The notes beneath the pieces were generated by a model. That model saw only the letters and a program-made list of their open reading frames with translations. It was not told where the DNA came from and did not search any database. This document shows positions 51,589 through 62,619 of a stretch of DNA of 64,000 nucleotides, piece by piece. The position numbers and the translations under genes were made by a program. Position 1 is the stretch's first letter; every line of letters begins with the position of its first letter. The DNA is from Amycolatopsis saalfeldensis. GTDB lineage: Bacteria > Actinomycetota > Actinomycetes > Mycobacteriales > Pseudonocardiaceae. The stretch is taken from contig NZ_FOEF01000002.1 in assembly GCF_900110575.1 (NCBI RefSeq), positions 434,001 to 498,000 on the forward strand. The letters run 5' to 3'.

Positions 51589-54500
51589 ATGCCCCGAAGC
51601 GCCAGACCCGTCCACGCCGTGCTGGTCGCGGTGGTGGCGGCGGCCGGACTGGCCGCCCTGCCGGTCACCGCGGCCACCGCCGAGGCGGCCGCCCCACCGG
51701 ACTTCTCCTCGTCGTTCGAGCCGAGCGACCCGCAGCCGACGTGGCAGGACACCGTTGACACCGACGCGGCGGGCAAGCCGCGGGCGTCCGGCGTCAACGG
51801 GGCGAACGGCACCGCGATCCCGGGTGACATCCGCGGCAAGGTGACCGACGTGACCGCGAGCAGCGAGAACACCGACGGCGGTGAGGTCGCGGCCAACCTG
51901 GTCGACGGCACCACCGACACCAAGTGGCTTTCGTGGGACCCCGCCGCGTGGGCGCAGGTGACCCTGTCGGAGCCGACGCTGATCACGCACTACGCGATCA
52001 GCTCGGCCAACGACTTCGCCGGCCGCGACCCGCAGGACTGGACGCTGCAGGGCTCGAGCGACGCGAAGTCGTGGACGGACCTGGACAAGCAGTCCGGGCA
52101 GACGTTCGAGAACCGCCTCCAGCAGAAGGACTACAAGCTGGCGGCCCCGAGCGCGCCGTTCAAGTACTACCGGCTGAACGTCACCCGCAACCACGGGGAC
52201 ACCGCGCTGCAGCTCTCGGAGCTGTTGCTGGCCAACGACGATCCGGCCCCGCCGCCGCTGCCGAACATGCGCAGCTTCGTCGATTCCGGCCCCACCAGCG
52301 GGTACACGAACAAGAACCGGGTGGGCTTCACCGGCAAGAAGGCGTTCCGCTACTCCGGCAGCCAGACCGTCGCCGGGCACGGCTGGTCGTACAACAAGAT
52401 CTTCGACGTGAACATCCCGGTGGTGGCCTCCACCGAGCTCTCGTACAAGGTGCAGCCGCAGTTCGTCACCGGCGACCTGAAGTACCCGAGCACGAACGTC
52501 GCGATCGACCTGGCCTTCACCGACGGCACGTACCTCAGCTCGCTGGGCGCGACGGACCAGTACGGGTTCCCGCTTTCGCCGCAGGGGCAGGGCGCGAGCA
52601 AGGTGCTCTACGCCAACCAGTGGAACCTGGTGCGCTCGGCGATCGGCACGGCCGCGCAGGGCAAGACGATCGCCCGGATCCTGGTGGGCTACGACAACCC
52701 GAACGGCCCGGGCACGTTCCAAGGCTGGCTGGACGACGTGAAGGTCTCGGCCACGCCGACGCCGCCGGCCAGCACCCGCCCGAGCGACAACGTGCTCACC
52801 ACGCGCGGGACGCTCGCGAACAGCACCTTCTCGCGGGGCAACAACTTCCCGGCGACCGCGGTGCCGCACGGCTTCAACTTCTGGACGCCGGTGACCGACG
52901 CCGGGTCGGCGAGCTGGCTGTACAACTACCACTCGCAGAACAACACCGACAACCTGCCCGCGTTGCAGGCGTTCAGCGTGAGCCACGAGCCGAGCCCGTG
53001 GATGGGTGACCGGCAGAGCTTCCAGGTGATGCCGTCGGCGGCGGCCGGGGTGCCGGACGCGGACCGCAACGCGCGGGCGCTGGCGTTCAAGCACGACGAC
53101 GAGGTCGCGCGGGCGCACTACTACGGGGTCACGTTCCAGAACGGGATCAAGACCGAGATCGCGCCGACCGATCACGCGGCGGTCATGCGGTTCTCCTTCC
53201 CGGGCAACGACTCCAGCCTGATCTTCGACAACGTCAACAACTCCGGCGGGCTCACCCTCGACCCGGCCACGGGCACCCTGAGCGGGTACACGGACGCGAA
53301 GAGCGGCCTTTCGGCGGGCGCGGGGCGGATGTTCGTCTACGCCACCTTCGACAAGCCGGTGACGGCCGGTGCGAAGCTGACCGGGCAGGGCCGGGACAAC
53401 GTCACCGGGTATATGCGGTTCGACGCGGGCGCGGACAAGACCGTGACGATGCGGATCGCGACCTCGCTGCTGAGCGTGGACCAGGCGAAGAAGAACCTGG
53501 CGATGGAGGCCGGGCCGAACGTTTCGTTCGACCAGGCGCGTGACGCCGCGCAGCAGGCGTGGGACAAGCAGCTCGGCGTGATCGAGGTGCAGGGCGCGTC
53601 GAAGGACCAGCTGGAAACGCTGTACTCGAACCTCTACCGCCTGTTCCTCTACCCGAACGAGGGCTTCGAGAACACCGGCACCGCCGACAAGCCGGTGTAC
53701 AAGTACGCCAGTCCCGTGTCGCCGAAGGCGGGCGCGGACACCGCGACGCAGACAGGCTCGAAGGTCGTCGACGGCCAGACCTATGTGAACAACGGGTTCT
53801 GGGACACCTACCGCACCACCTGGCCGGCGTACTCGCTGCTCACGCCGGACATGGCCGGGAAGATGGTCGACGGCTTCGTGCAGCAGTACCGCGACGCCGG
53901 GTGGATCGCCCGCTGGTCCTCCCCCGGTTACGCGGACCTGATGACGGGCACGAGCTCCGACGTCGCGTTCGCCGACGCCTACCTCAAGGGCGTGACGAAC
54001 TTCGACGTCAAGTCGGCCTACGAGGCGGCGGTCAAGAACGCCACCGTGACGCCGCCGAACTCGGCGGTCGGGCGCAAGGGGCTGGACCAGTCGATCTTCC
54101 TCGGCTACACGCCGAACTCGACCGGTGAGGGCTTCTCGTGGGCGATGGAGGGCTACGTCAACGACTTCGGCATCGCGAACCTGTCGAAGAAGCTGTACGA
54201 CCAGGCGCCGGCGACCGACCCGAAGAAGGCGGAGTACCAGGAGAACTACCAGTACTTCACCAGCCGCGCGCAGCAGTACGTGAACCTGTTCGACCCGAGC
54301 GTCGGGTTCTTCCAGGGCAAGGACGCGAACGGCCAGTTCACCAAGTCCAAGGCCGACTACGACCCGCGCGTGTGGGGCGGGGACTACACCGAGACCGACG
54401 GCTGGAACATGGCCTTCACGGTGCCGCAGGACGGTCAGGGCCTGGCGGACCTCTACGGCGGCAAGGACAAGCTGGCGAACAAGCTGGACCAGTTCTTCGC

Positions 54501-55896
54501 CGACCAGGAGACCGCGAACTTCCCCGGCTCCTACGGTGGCGCGATCCACGAGATGCGCGAGGCGCGGGACGTGCGGATGGGCCAGTACGGCCACTCCAAC
54601 CAGCCCTCGCACCACCTGCTCTACATGTACGACTACGCGGGTCAGCCGTCGAAGACGCAGGCGAAGGTGCGTGAGGCGCTCTCGCGGCTCTACACCGGCA
54701 GCGAGCTGGGCCAGGGCTACGCGGGCGACGAGGACAACGGCGAGATGTCCGCGTGGTACGTGTTCGGCGCACTGGGCTTCTACCCGTTGCAGATGGGCAG
54801 CCCGAACTACGCGATCGGGTCGCCGCTGTTCACCAAGGCGACCGTGCACCTGCCCGGTGGCGACCTGGTGATCAACGCGCCGAAGAACAAGGCGAAGAAC
54901 GTCTACGTGCAGGGCCTGAAGGTCAACGGCAAGGCCTACACCTCGACGTCGCTGCCGCAGGACCTGCTGGCCCACGGCGGCACGCTGGACTTCGACATGG
55001 GCCCGAACCCGTCGAAGTGGGGCACCGGCCCGAACGACGCGCCGAAGTCGATCACCACGGGCGACACTCCCCCGACGCCGCTGCACGACGAGATCGGTCC
55101 GGGCAGGGGCACGCTGTCCACTTCGGACGGTTCCGACGCCAAGGCCCTGGTGGACAACACCTCGGCCACCGAGGCGAAGGTGACCGGAGCGGTGCAGTAC
55201 CAGCTGAACTCGACGGACGAGGCGGTCACGCACTACACGCTGACCTCGCCGAAGGGCGCGGGCGATCCGAAGAGCTGGGTGCTGAAGGGCTCCTACGACG
55301 GGAAGACGTGGGCGGTCGCCGACCAGCAGACCGACCAGGCCTTCTCGTGGCGGCAGCAGACCCGCGCGTTCGCGGTGAAGAACCCGGCGCACTACGCCTA
55401 CTACCGGCTGGAGGTCACCGCGACCACCGGCGGGACGGCGTCGCTGGCGGAGTTCGAGCTGCTGGGCCGCCCCGACGCGTCGTGCACGAAGACGCTGACG
55501 GGGGTGCAGAACGGCCCGCTGACGGTGTCGAGCGGCACGGTGTGCCTCAACGGCGCGACGGTGTCCGGCCCGGTCACGGTGTCGGGCGGCGCTTCGCTGG
55601 TGGTCCGCGGCGGCTCGATCTCGGGCCCGTTGTCGTCGACCGGCGCGGCGCAGGTGGTGCTGAACCGCACGAAGGTGTCGGGCCCGGTGGCCATCACGGG
55701 CACCACGGGTTCGGTGTCGATCGAGCTGACCACCATCGGCGGCCCGGCGACCCTGGTGGGCAACCACTCGACGGTGCTGGCGAGCAGCACCGTCGGCGGC
55801 CCCCTGGCCTGCACCGGCAACACCCCGGCGCCGACCGACAACACCCTCGCGAACACGGTCCGCGGCCCGTCCGCGGGTCAGTGCGCGAAGCCGTAA
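51589..55896 (+). CDS. secreted multidomain GH92 alpha-mannosidase
   Basis: A 1435-aa exported enzyme. A Sec signal (about 1-35) is followed by an F5/8-type C (CBM32-like) domain at about 75-218, the GH92 N-terminal beta domain at about 240-530, and the (alpha/alpha)6 catalytic domain at about 540-1080. A second F5/8-type C domain lies at about 1165-1293. A C-terminal stretch (about 1297-1435) has repeated SGPVTVSGG-like strands resembling a beta-helix. Catalytic-domain signatures include NNGFWDTYRTTWPAY (about 735) and GDEDNGEMSAWYVFGALGFY (about 1045), which carries the acidic pair. GH92 enzymes are calcium-dependent exo-mannosidases. Substrates here could be fungal or host mannan. ATG with GGGAGCAAC upstream. 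Confidence 0.93.
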   Translation: MPRSARPVHAVLVAVVAAAGLAALPVTAATAEAAAPPDFSSSFEPSDPQPTWQDTVDTDAAGKPRASGVNGANGTAIPGDIRGKVTDVTASSENTDGGEVAANLVDGTTDTKWLSWDPAAWAQVTLSEPTLITHYAISSANDFAGRDPQDWTLQGSSDAKSWTDLDKQSGQTFENRLQQKDYKLAAPSAPFKYYRLNVTRNHGDTALQLSELLLANDDPAPPPLPNMRSFVDSGPTSGYTNKNRVGFTGKKAFRYSGSQTVAGHGWSYNKIFDVNIPVVASTELSYKVQPQFVTGDLKYPSTNVAIDLAFTDGTYLSSLGATDQYGFPLSPQGQGASKVLYANQWNLVRSAIGTAAQGKTIARILVGYDNPNGPGTFQGWLDDVKVSATPTPPASTRPSDNVLTTRGTLANSTFSRGNNFPATAVPHGFNFWTPVTDAGSASWLYNYHSQNNTDNLPALQAFSVSHEPSPWMGDRQSFQVMPSAAAGVPDADRNARALAFKHDDEVARAHYYGVTFQNGIKTEIAPTDHAAVMRFSFPGNDSSLIFDNVNNSGGLTLDPATGTLSGYTDAKSGLSAGAGRMFVYATFDKPVTAGAKLTGQGRDNVTGYMRFDAGADKTVTMRIATSLLSVDQAKKNLAMEAGPNVSFDQARDAAQQAWDKQLGVIEVQGASKDQLETLYSNLYRLFLYPNEGFENTGTADKPVYKYASPVSPKAGADTATQTGSKVVDGQTYVNNGFWDTYRTTWPAYSLLTPDMAGKMVDGFVQQYRDAGWIARWSSPGYADLMTGTSSDVAFADAYLKGVTNFDVKSAYEAAVKNATVTPPNSAVGRKGLDQSIFLGYTPNSTGEGFSWAMEGYVNDFGIANLSKKLYDQAPATDPKKAEYQENYQYFTSRAQQYVNLFDPSVGFFQGKDANGQFTKSKADYDPRVWGGDYTETDGWNMAFTVPQDGQGLADLYGGKDKLANKLDQFFADQETANFPGSYGGAIHEMREARDVRMGQYGHSNQPSHHLLYMYDYAGQPSKTQAKVREALSRLYTGSELGQGYAGDEDNGEMSAWYVFGALGFYPLQMGSPNYAIGSPLFTKATVHLPGGDLVINAPKNKAKNVYVQGLKVNGKAYTSTSLPQDLLAHGGTLDFDMGPNPSKWGTGPNDAPKSITTGDTPPTPLHDEIGPGRGTLSTSDGSDAKALVDNTSATEAKVTGAVQYQLNSTDEAVTHYTLTSPKGAGDPKSWVLKGSYDGKTWAVADQQTDQAFSWRQQTRAFAVKNPAHYAYYRLEVTATTGGTASLAEFELLGRPDASCTKTLTGVQNGPLTVSSGTVCLNGATVSGPVTVSGGASLVVRGGSISGPLSSTGAAQVVLNRTKVSGPVAITGTTGSVSIELTTIGGPATLVGNHSTVLASSTVGGPLACTGNTPAPTDNTLANTVRGPSAGQCAKP

Positions 55897-55908
55897 CCGG
55901 CTGAACCA

Positions 55909-55946
55909 ACGGTGGCCCCTTCCCGATCCCGGGAGGGGGCCACCGT
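55909..55946. terminator. strong hairpin after the secreted GH92 gene
   Basis: The arms ACGGTGGCCCC and GGGGCCACCGT are perfect, with further pairing possible inside the 16-base loop. It begins 12 bases after the GH92 stop. Confidence 0.75.
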
Positions 55947-55949
55947 CGT

Positions 55950-56120
55950 GTCCGGGTCGATGCGCAGCTCGTCGCGATCCCCGGCGCGGACGGTGGCCGC
56001 GGCCGCCGACATCGCCAACGCGGTCCTCTACCTCGCGAGCGACCTGTCGCCACCGGCGCGGACATCCGCGGCGACGGCGGCCTGACCGCCGTGATCAACC
56101 CGGGAGCCGACCCGGAATGA
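55950..56120 (+). pseudogene. 3' fragment of an SDR gene
   Basis: ADIANAVLYLASDLS in one frame and VATGADIRGDGGLTAVINPG ending ADPE with a TGA at 56118-56120 in the next frame match the C-terminal part of a classical SDR. The rest of the gene is absent and the pieces are frameshifted. With the hairpin before it, this accounts for the space between the two GH92 genes. Confidence 0.6.
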
Positions 56121-56213
56121 CCAAGGCCGGCCACCTGCGCTGACGATCGGGGCCCGCGCCACGCGCGAGACGATCACCGGGTGCCCGGCCGCCCGAGCGA
56201 TTACCGTGAGCGC

Positions 56214-59200
56214 GTGACGAGCGCCGGGTTCTTCTCCTCCTTCGAAACCGGTGAACCACAGCCGGTCAGCACCGGCCTGCGAGTGGGCCGCGGGCCAGAC
56301 CGGTCGCCGACCGCGAAGACCGGCGTCGGGTTCACCGGGCTGCGCGCGCTGCGGTACGGCCGGCCCGGCCGCGCCGTGCTGTTCGAGGTGGACCTGCCGG
56401 TCACCGCCCACAGTGCACTGTCCTACGTGGTCTTCCCGGTCGGTGAGCGGCCCGTGCCGTCCTACCACGCCACCTTCGTCGCGCTGGACGTCGAGTTCGA
56501 CGACGGCACCACCGCCGGGATCTCCGCGGCCGGGCAGGGCCGGGGCAAGACCCTGCTGGTCGACCAGTGGAACCTGGTCCGCCACCCGCTCGGGGCGTTC
56601 GCCGGGCGCCGGATCCGGCGGATCGTGCTGGTCACCGAGCCGCCCGGGGGCGAGGCCGTCGAAGGCTGGCTCGACGACGTCCGCGTCGCCGAGCACCACA
56701 CGCCCGCCCAGGACCCGGTCGACCACGTCCGCACCACCCGCGGCACCCACTCCGGCACCGCGTTCTCCCGCGGCAACACCTTCCCCGCCACCGCCGTGCC
56801 GCACGGGTTCAACTTCTGGACCCCGGTCACCGACGCCCGCGCGCTGAACTGGATCTACTCCTACCACCGGCACAACGACGCGCAGAACTCCCCGCGGCTG
56901 CAGGCGTTCGCGCTCAGCCACCAGCCGAGCCCCTGGATGGGCGACCGGCACACGTTCCAGCTGATGCCCGGCACCGGCCCGGTCGAGCCGAACCCCGCCC
57001 GGCGCGCGCTCGCCTTCTCCCACGACGACGAGACCGACCGGCCGCACCACTACGGCGTCCGCTTCGCCGGCGGCGTCACGGCCGACCTCGCGCCGGCCGA
57101 GCACGCGGCGATCTTCCGGTTCACCTTCCCCGAAGGCCGCGGCTGGGTGCTGTTCGACAACGCCCGCAACCGCGGCGGCCTGCGCGTCCATCCCGGCAGC
57201 GGCGTCGTCACCGGCCACACCTGGGTGCGCAGCCGGCTGTCTGCCGGGGCTCGGCGGATGTTCGTCTACGCCCAGGCCGACGCCCCGGCAACCGGCGGCG
57301 GCCACGTCCGCCGCCCGCCCTGGCGGACCGTCACCGGCCGCCTGAGCTTCGACGCACCCGAGGTCACCCTCCGGATCGCGACCTCACTGATCAGCCTCGC
57401 GCAGGCGAAACGCAACCTGGAGCTGGAAATCCCGGCCGGCACCACCTTCGAGCAGGTCCGCGACCGCGCCCGCGAACGCTGGCAGGAACTGCTCGGCCGC
57501 ATCGAGCTGGACGGCGCCACCGACGACCAGCGGACCACCTTCTACTCCAGCCTCTACCGGCTGTTCCTCTACCCGAACACCGCCCACGAGAACACCCCCG
57601 ACGGCATCCGCCACGCCAGCCCCGTGCGGCGCAGCCTCCGCCCCAGCACCCGCCGCCGCACCGGCGCCCGGATCGTCGACGGCGAGCTGTACGTCAACAA
57701 CGGCTTCTGGGACACCTACCGCACCACCTGGCCCGCGTACGCGCTGCTCGCCCCCGAACGCTGCGGCCGCATGATCGACGGCTTCGTCCAGCAATACCGC
57801 GAAGGCGGCTGGATCGCCCGCTGGTCCTCCCCCGGCTACGCCGACCTGATGACCGGCACCAGCTCCGACGTCGCCTTCGCCGACGCCTACCTCAAAGGCG
57901 TCCGCAGCTTCGACGTCGAATCCGCCTACGACGCGGCGCTGAAGAACGCCACCGTCGCCCCGCCCCGCGCCGGCGCCGGCCGCAAGGGCCTCGACCGCTC
58001 ATCGTTCCTCGGCTACACCCCGACCTCGGTGCGCGAAGGACTGTCCTGGGCCCTCGAAGGCTGCCTCAACGACTTCGGCCTCGCCAACCTCTCCGACGCC
58101 CTCGCCCGCGAAAGCGAAGGCCCCCGCGCCCGCCGCTTCGCCGACAACGCCGCCTACCTGCGCCAACGCGCCCAGCACTACGTACACCACTTCGACCCGC
58201 GCATCGGCTTCTTCCAGGGCCGCACCCTCGACGGCGGCCGCCACTTCCCGCCCGAGGGCTACGACCCGCAGACCTGGGGCGGCGACTTCGTCGAGACCAA
58301 CGCCTGGAACACCGCTTTCTCCGTACCCCACGACGGCCCCGGCCTCGCCGCCCTCCACGGCGGGCCGGCCGGGCTCGAAGCCAAGCTCGACGAGTTCTTC
58401 CGCACCCCCGAAACCGGCCGCAAACCCGGCTCCTACGGCGGCCTCATCCACGAGATGACCGAGGCCCGCGACGTCCGCATGGGCCAGTACGGCCACTCCA
58501 ACCAGCCCTCGCACCACATCCCGTTCATCTACGCCTTCGCCGGCGCCCCAGCGAAACTGCAGCGCACCGTCCGCGAAGTCCTGCGCCGGCTCTACCTCGG
58601 CAGCGAACTCGGCCAGGGCTACCCGGGGGACGAGGACAACGGCGAAATGTCCGCCTGGTATGTCTTCAGCGCACTCGGCCTCTACCCGCTGGCCGTCGGC
58701 ACCCCGCGCTACACCCTCTGCGCACCCCTGTTCCAGACTGCGACCCTGCACCTGGAAAACGGGAAGGACCTGGTCATCCGAGCACCCGGCGCCACGACGG
58801 ACACCCCGTACGTCCACGGCCTCACCATCGACGGCACCCCGCACCCGGCGCCGACGGTCTCGCACGCCGTGCTCACCGGCGGCGCCGTGCTCGAGTTCGA
58901 CGTCCGCGCCGAGCCCGGCACCTGGGGCGCCGAACCCGTCACGGCGGTCCCGCCCGCGCCGTTGACCGACCTGCGCGGCACCGTCCACAGCCCCGACGGC
59001 CCCGCGTACGCGCTCATCGACGACACCAGCCGCACCGAGGCCACCTTCACCACCCGCACCCCGGCCGTCGAATTCCTCGTCGACGGACCGCCCCGCGAAG
59101 TCACCATGTACACGCTCACCTCCGGCGCCCGCACCGGCGACCCGACCGGCTGGACCCTCGAAGGCTCCGCCGACGGACGACGCTGGACCGTGCTCGACGA

Positions 59201-59348
59201 ACGCTCCGGCGAGCTGTTCCGCTGGCGCCGCCAGACCCGGCCGTTCACCCTCGCCACGCCCGCGGCCTTCGCCCACTACCGCCTCCGCGTCACCGGCTCC
59301 ACCCGCCGTCGCGTCACCCTCGCCCAGTGGGAGCTGCTCGCCCGATGA
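56214..59348 (+). CDS. GH92 alpha-mannosidase without signal peptide
   Basis: A GH92 enzyme of 1044 aa from this GTG, or 1055 from an upstream GTG at 56181; neither start gives a signal peptide, so it is probably cytoplasmic. It begins directly in the GH92 N-terminal domain (FFSSFETGEPQP). It keeps the signatures NNGFWDTYRTTWPAY, ADLMTGTSSDVAFADAYLKG and GDEDNGEMSAWYVFSALGLY, and ends with one F5/8-type C-like domain (about 920-1044). It is clearly paralogous to the preceding gene but lacks its N-terminal CBM and C-terminal repeat. Codons prefer C-ending forms, unlike that gene. Its stop overlaps the FUSC gene start by ATGA. Confidence 0.9.
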   Translation: MTSAGFFSSFETGEPQPVSTGLRVGRGPDRSPTAKTGVGFTGLRALRYGRPGRAVLFEVDLPVTAHSALSYVVFPVGERPVPSYHATFVALDVEFDDGTTAGISAAGQGRGKTLLVDQWNLVRHPLGAFAGRRIRRIVLVTEPPGGEAVEGWLDDVRVAEHHTPAQDPVDHVRTTRGTHSGTAFSRGNTFPATAVPHGFNFWTPVTDARALNWIYSYHRHNDAQNSPRLQAFALSHQPSPWMGDRHTFQLMPGTGPVEPNPARRALAFSHDDETDRPHHYGVRFAGGVTADLAPAEHAAIFRFTFPEGRGWVLFDNARNRGGLRVHPGSGVVTGHTWVRSRLSAGARRMFVYAQADAPATGGGHVRRPPWRTVTGRLSFDAPEVTLRIATSLISLAQAKRNLELEIPAGTTFEQVRDRARERWQELLGRIELDGATDDQRTTFYSSLYRLFLYPNTAHENTPDGIRHASPVRRSLRPSTRRRTGARIVDGELYVNNGFWDTYRTTWPAYALLAPERCGRMIDGFVQQYREGGWIARWSSPGYADLMTGTSSDVAFADAYLKGVRSFDVESAYDAALKNATVAPPRAGAGRKGLDRSSFLGYTPTSVREGLSWALEGCLNDFGLANLSDALARESEGPRARRFADNAAYLRQRAQHYVHHFDPRIGFFQGRTLDGGRHFPPEGYDPQTWGGDFVETNAWNTAFSVPHDGPGLAALHGGPAGLEAKLDEFFRTPETGRKPGSYGGLIHEMTEARDVRMGQYGHSNQPSHHIPFIYAFAGAPAKLQRTVREVLRRLYLGSELGQGYPGDEDNGEMSAWYVFSALGLYPLAVGTPRYTLCAPLFQTATLHLENGKDLVIRAPGATTDTPYVHGLTIDGTPHPAPTVSHAVLTGGAVLEFDVRAEPGTWGAEPVTAVPPAPLTDLRGTVHSPDGPAYALIDDTSRTEATFTTRTPAVEFLVDGPPREVTMYTLTSGARTGDPTGWTLEGSADGRRWTVLDERSGELFRWRRQTRPFTLATPAAFAHYRLRVTGSTRRRVTLAQWELLAR

Positions 59349-61444
59349 TCGCCGACCTCCGCAACGCCGCCCTCGACCGGCTCGCGGCCGCCGACCCCGG
59401 CTTCATCCGGCTGCGCCTCGCGGGCTCCGCCGTGCTCGGCATCGTCATCGCGATCCTCGCGCTGCAGCCACTGGGCTACCCGCTCACCATCAGCCTCGTC
59501 GCCGCCATCGCCGCCATGATGAGCGCCTTCTCCGTCAACGACCCCACCACCGGCGGCCAGGCCGTCACCCTCGGCCTCGCCGCCCTCGTCGGCGCCTCCT
59601 CCATCACCCTCGCCAGCCTCGGCGCCGCCTACCCGCCACTCGACAGCATCATCTTCGTCCTGCTGATCTTCATCGCCGTCTACGTCCAGCGCTTCGGCCC
59701 CCGCGGCACCGCACTCGGCTCGATGATGTTCTTCCTGTTCTTCTTCCCCATGTTCCTGCAGGCCCACCTCAAGCAGGTCCCGCAGCTGATCATCGCCATG
59801 CTCATCGGCCTCGCCGCGAACGCGCTGGTCCGCTTCGTCCTGCTGCGCCGCAACGCCGAGAGCGAGTTCATCCGCATCCGCCGCGCCTTCCGCGCCCGCG
59901 TCGCCGCCGCCGTCCGCGCCACCGAGTCCTCCATCGCCAACGCCGGCGGCGACCGCGCCGACCGCCAGATCCGCACCGCGCTGGCCCGCCTCCACGAATC
60001 CGTCCTCCTGATCGAGGACAACGCCCCCGACGTCGTCGACGAGCGCAAGGCCGACCAGCTCCGCCGCCGCGCCATCGAGGTCGAACTCGCCGTCCAATGG
60101 CTCACCATCACCGTGCAGCGCACCTGCTCCGAAAGCCTCCACACCGGCGTCGCCGAAGACCTCCTCGGCCGCCTCGCCAAGTTCCGCTCCCTGATGGAAC
60201 GCGACCCGCGCGAACTCCCCCTGATCAGCGAGACCGGCGAATACAGCCGCATGCTCGTCGAAGGCAGCCGCATCGACCGCAACGCCAAACCCGGCGACGG
60301 GGTCCGCCGCGCCATCGCCGAGCTCGCCGTCGCCGACGACCGCGCCCAGCGCGTCGCCGCGAAGGACGGCGGCGTCGACTTCTCCCTCGACGACACCGAA
60401 ACCGACGAACCCGAGCCCACGAAGGTCTTCGCCTACGACAACCAGACCCGCAGCGCCATCCAGGCCGTCGTCGGCGGCGGGCTCGCCGTCCTCGCCGGCC
60501 AGCTCATCTCCCACCAGCGCTGGTACTGGGCCGTGCTCACCGTCTTCGTGGTGTTCATCGGCACCTCCAGCGCCGGCGCCCGCTTCGTCAAAGGCGTCCG
60601 CCGCACCGCCGGCACCCTGATCGGCATCGTCGGCGGGGTCGTGCTCGCCCTGCTCGTCAGCGGCGACACCGTCGCCATCCTCGCGCTGCTCATGGTCTGC
60701 GTCTTCGGCATGGTCTACATGTCCCGCGTCTCACAGTTCCTCATGGCGTTCTTCGTCACCAGCATGCTCGCGCTGCTCTACAGCCTGCTCGGCACGTTCA
60801 CCATCCAGGTGCTCTGGATCCGCGTCGCCGAAACCGCCGCCGGCGCCGCGTCCGGACTGCTCGCCGCCCTCGTCATCGTCCCCGTCCGCACCCGCTCGGT
60901 GATGCTCGACGACATCGCGCTCGTCCTCGACGAACTGCACGAGTTCCTCGAATCCGCCGAACGCCTGCTGTCGGGCCGCGACAACGTCAACATCATCGAG
61001 ATGTCCCGCGACCTCGACCGCGCCGTAGAACAGGTCCGCAAGACCATCGAGCCCCTCACCCACCCGATCAACCTCCGCAGCGCCCGCCGAGACTACGGGT
61101 GGCACGTGCTCACCACCCTCGAAGGCATCGCCTTCCGCGCCCGCCACGTGGCCGCCCGCGCCCAGCCCGGCCAGCTCGACGGCCCGGTCGCCGAACGCCT
61201 CGACCGGTTCACCGGCCGCATCCTCGCCAACGTCGACATCATCGGCGACGCCGTCCGCCACCCCAACACGACCCCGCCGAAGAAACTCGTCCGCGACGAC
61301 GGCACCCCGGTCGCCGACCGCATCGACGACGCCGAAACCCGCGCCGTGCTCTCCAGCCTCAGCCATCTCGACGAGGGCCTGATCGCCCTCGGCCGCGTCT
61401 TCACCGTCGAAGCCACCGAACCAGCCGCGGCCGACCGCAGCTGA
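59345..61444 (+). CDS. FUSC-family membrane protein
   Basis: A 699-aa protein with two blocks of about six membrane segments (about 25-175 and 370-520), separated by a helical cytoplasmic region and followed by a helical tail. This is the layout of FUSC/aromatic-acid-exporter-type proteins; the second block shows YWAVLTVFVVFIGTSSAGAR and RTAGTLIGIVGGVVLALLV. Its cargo is unknown. Translation is coupled to the cytoplasmic GH92 gene, an unexpected partner. Confidence 0.85.
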   Translation: MIADLRNAALDRLAAADPGFIRLRLAGSAVLGIVIAILALQPLGYPLTISLVAAIAAMMSAFSVNDPTTGGQAVTLGLAALVGASSITLASLGAAYPPLDSIIFVLLIFIAVYVQRFGPRGTALGSMMFFLFFFPMFLQAHLKQVPQLIIAMLIGLAANALVRFVLLRRNAESEFIRIRRAFRARVAAAVRATESSIANAGGDRADRQIRTALARLHESVLLIEDNAPDVVDERKADQLRRRAIEVELAVQWLTITVQRTCSESLHTGVAEDLLGRLAKFRSLMERDPRELPLISETGEYSRMLVEGSRIDRNAKPGDGVRRAIAELAVADDRAQRVAAKDGGVDFSLDDTETDEPEPTKVFAYDNQTRSAIQAVVGGGLAVLAGQLISHQRWYWAVLTVFVVFIGTSSAGARFVKGVRRTAGTLIGIVGGVVLALLVSGDTVAILALLMVCVFGMVYMSRVSQFLMAFFVTSMLALLYSLLGTFTIQVLWIRVAETAAGAASGLLAALVIVPVRTRSVMLDDIALVLDELHEFLESAERLLSGRDNVNIIEMSRDLDRAVEQVRKTIEPLTHPINLRSARRDYGWHVLTTLEGIAFRARHVAARAQPGQLDGPVAERLDRFTGRILANVDIIGDAVRHPNTTPPKKLVRDDGTPVADRIDDAETRAVLSSLSHLDEGLIALGRVFTVEATEPAAADRS

Positions 61445-61530
61445 ACGCAACGGCCTGAACCGCGCGGGCGAAGAGTGACTGGACGCACCCGAACGGCGAA
61501 CGCCGGGAGGGCTAGCATCACTTTCACTAG

Positions 61531-62550
<1,020 letters not shown>

Positions 62551-62563
62551 GCCTGATCCGACC

Positions 62564-62603
62564 CGTCGAAGGCCGCCCGGCACCGTCCGGGCGGCCTTCG
62601 ACG
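62564..62603. terminator. terminator hairpin after mdh
   Basis: A perfect 17-bp stem (arm CGTCGAAGGCCGCCCGG) with loop CACCGT starts 14 bases after the mdh stop. There is no T-tract, as is common in high-GC actinobacteria. Confidence 0.85.
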
Positions 62604-62619
62604 TCGCTAGGGTCGGCGG

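Noticed and set aside
51499..55767. 1422-aa minus-strand open frame opposite the secreted GH92 gene
   Set aside because: It is His/Arg/Val-rich with no domain, entirely antisense to a clear gene. Long shadow frames are normal at this GC.
57999..59276. 425-aa Gly/Val/Glu-rich minus-strand frame opposite the second GH92 gene
   Set aside because: The composition looks more protein-like than other shadows because of the C-ending codons on the plus strand, but it has no domain and lies wholly inside a real gene.
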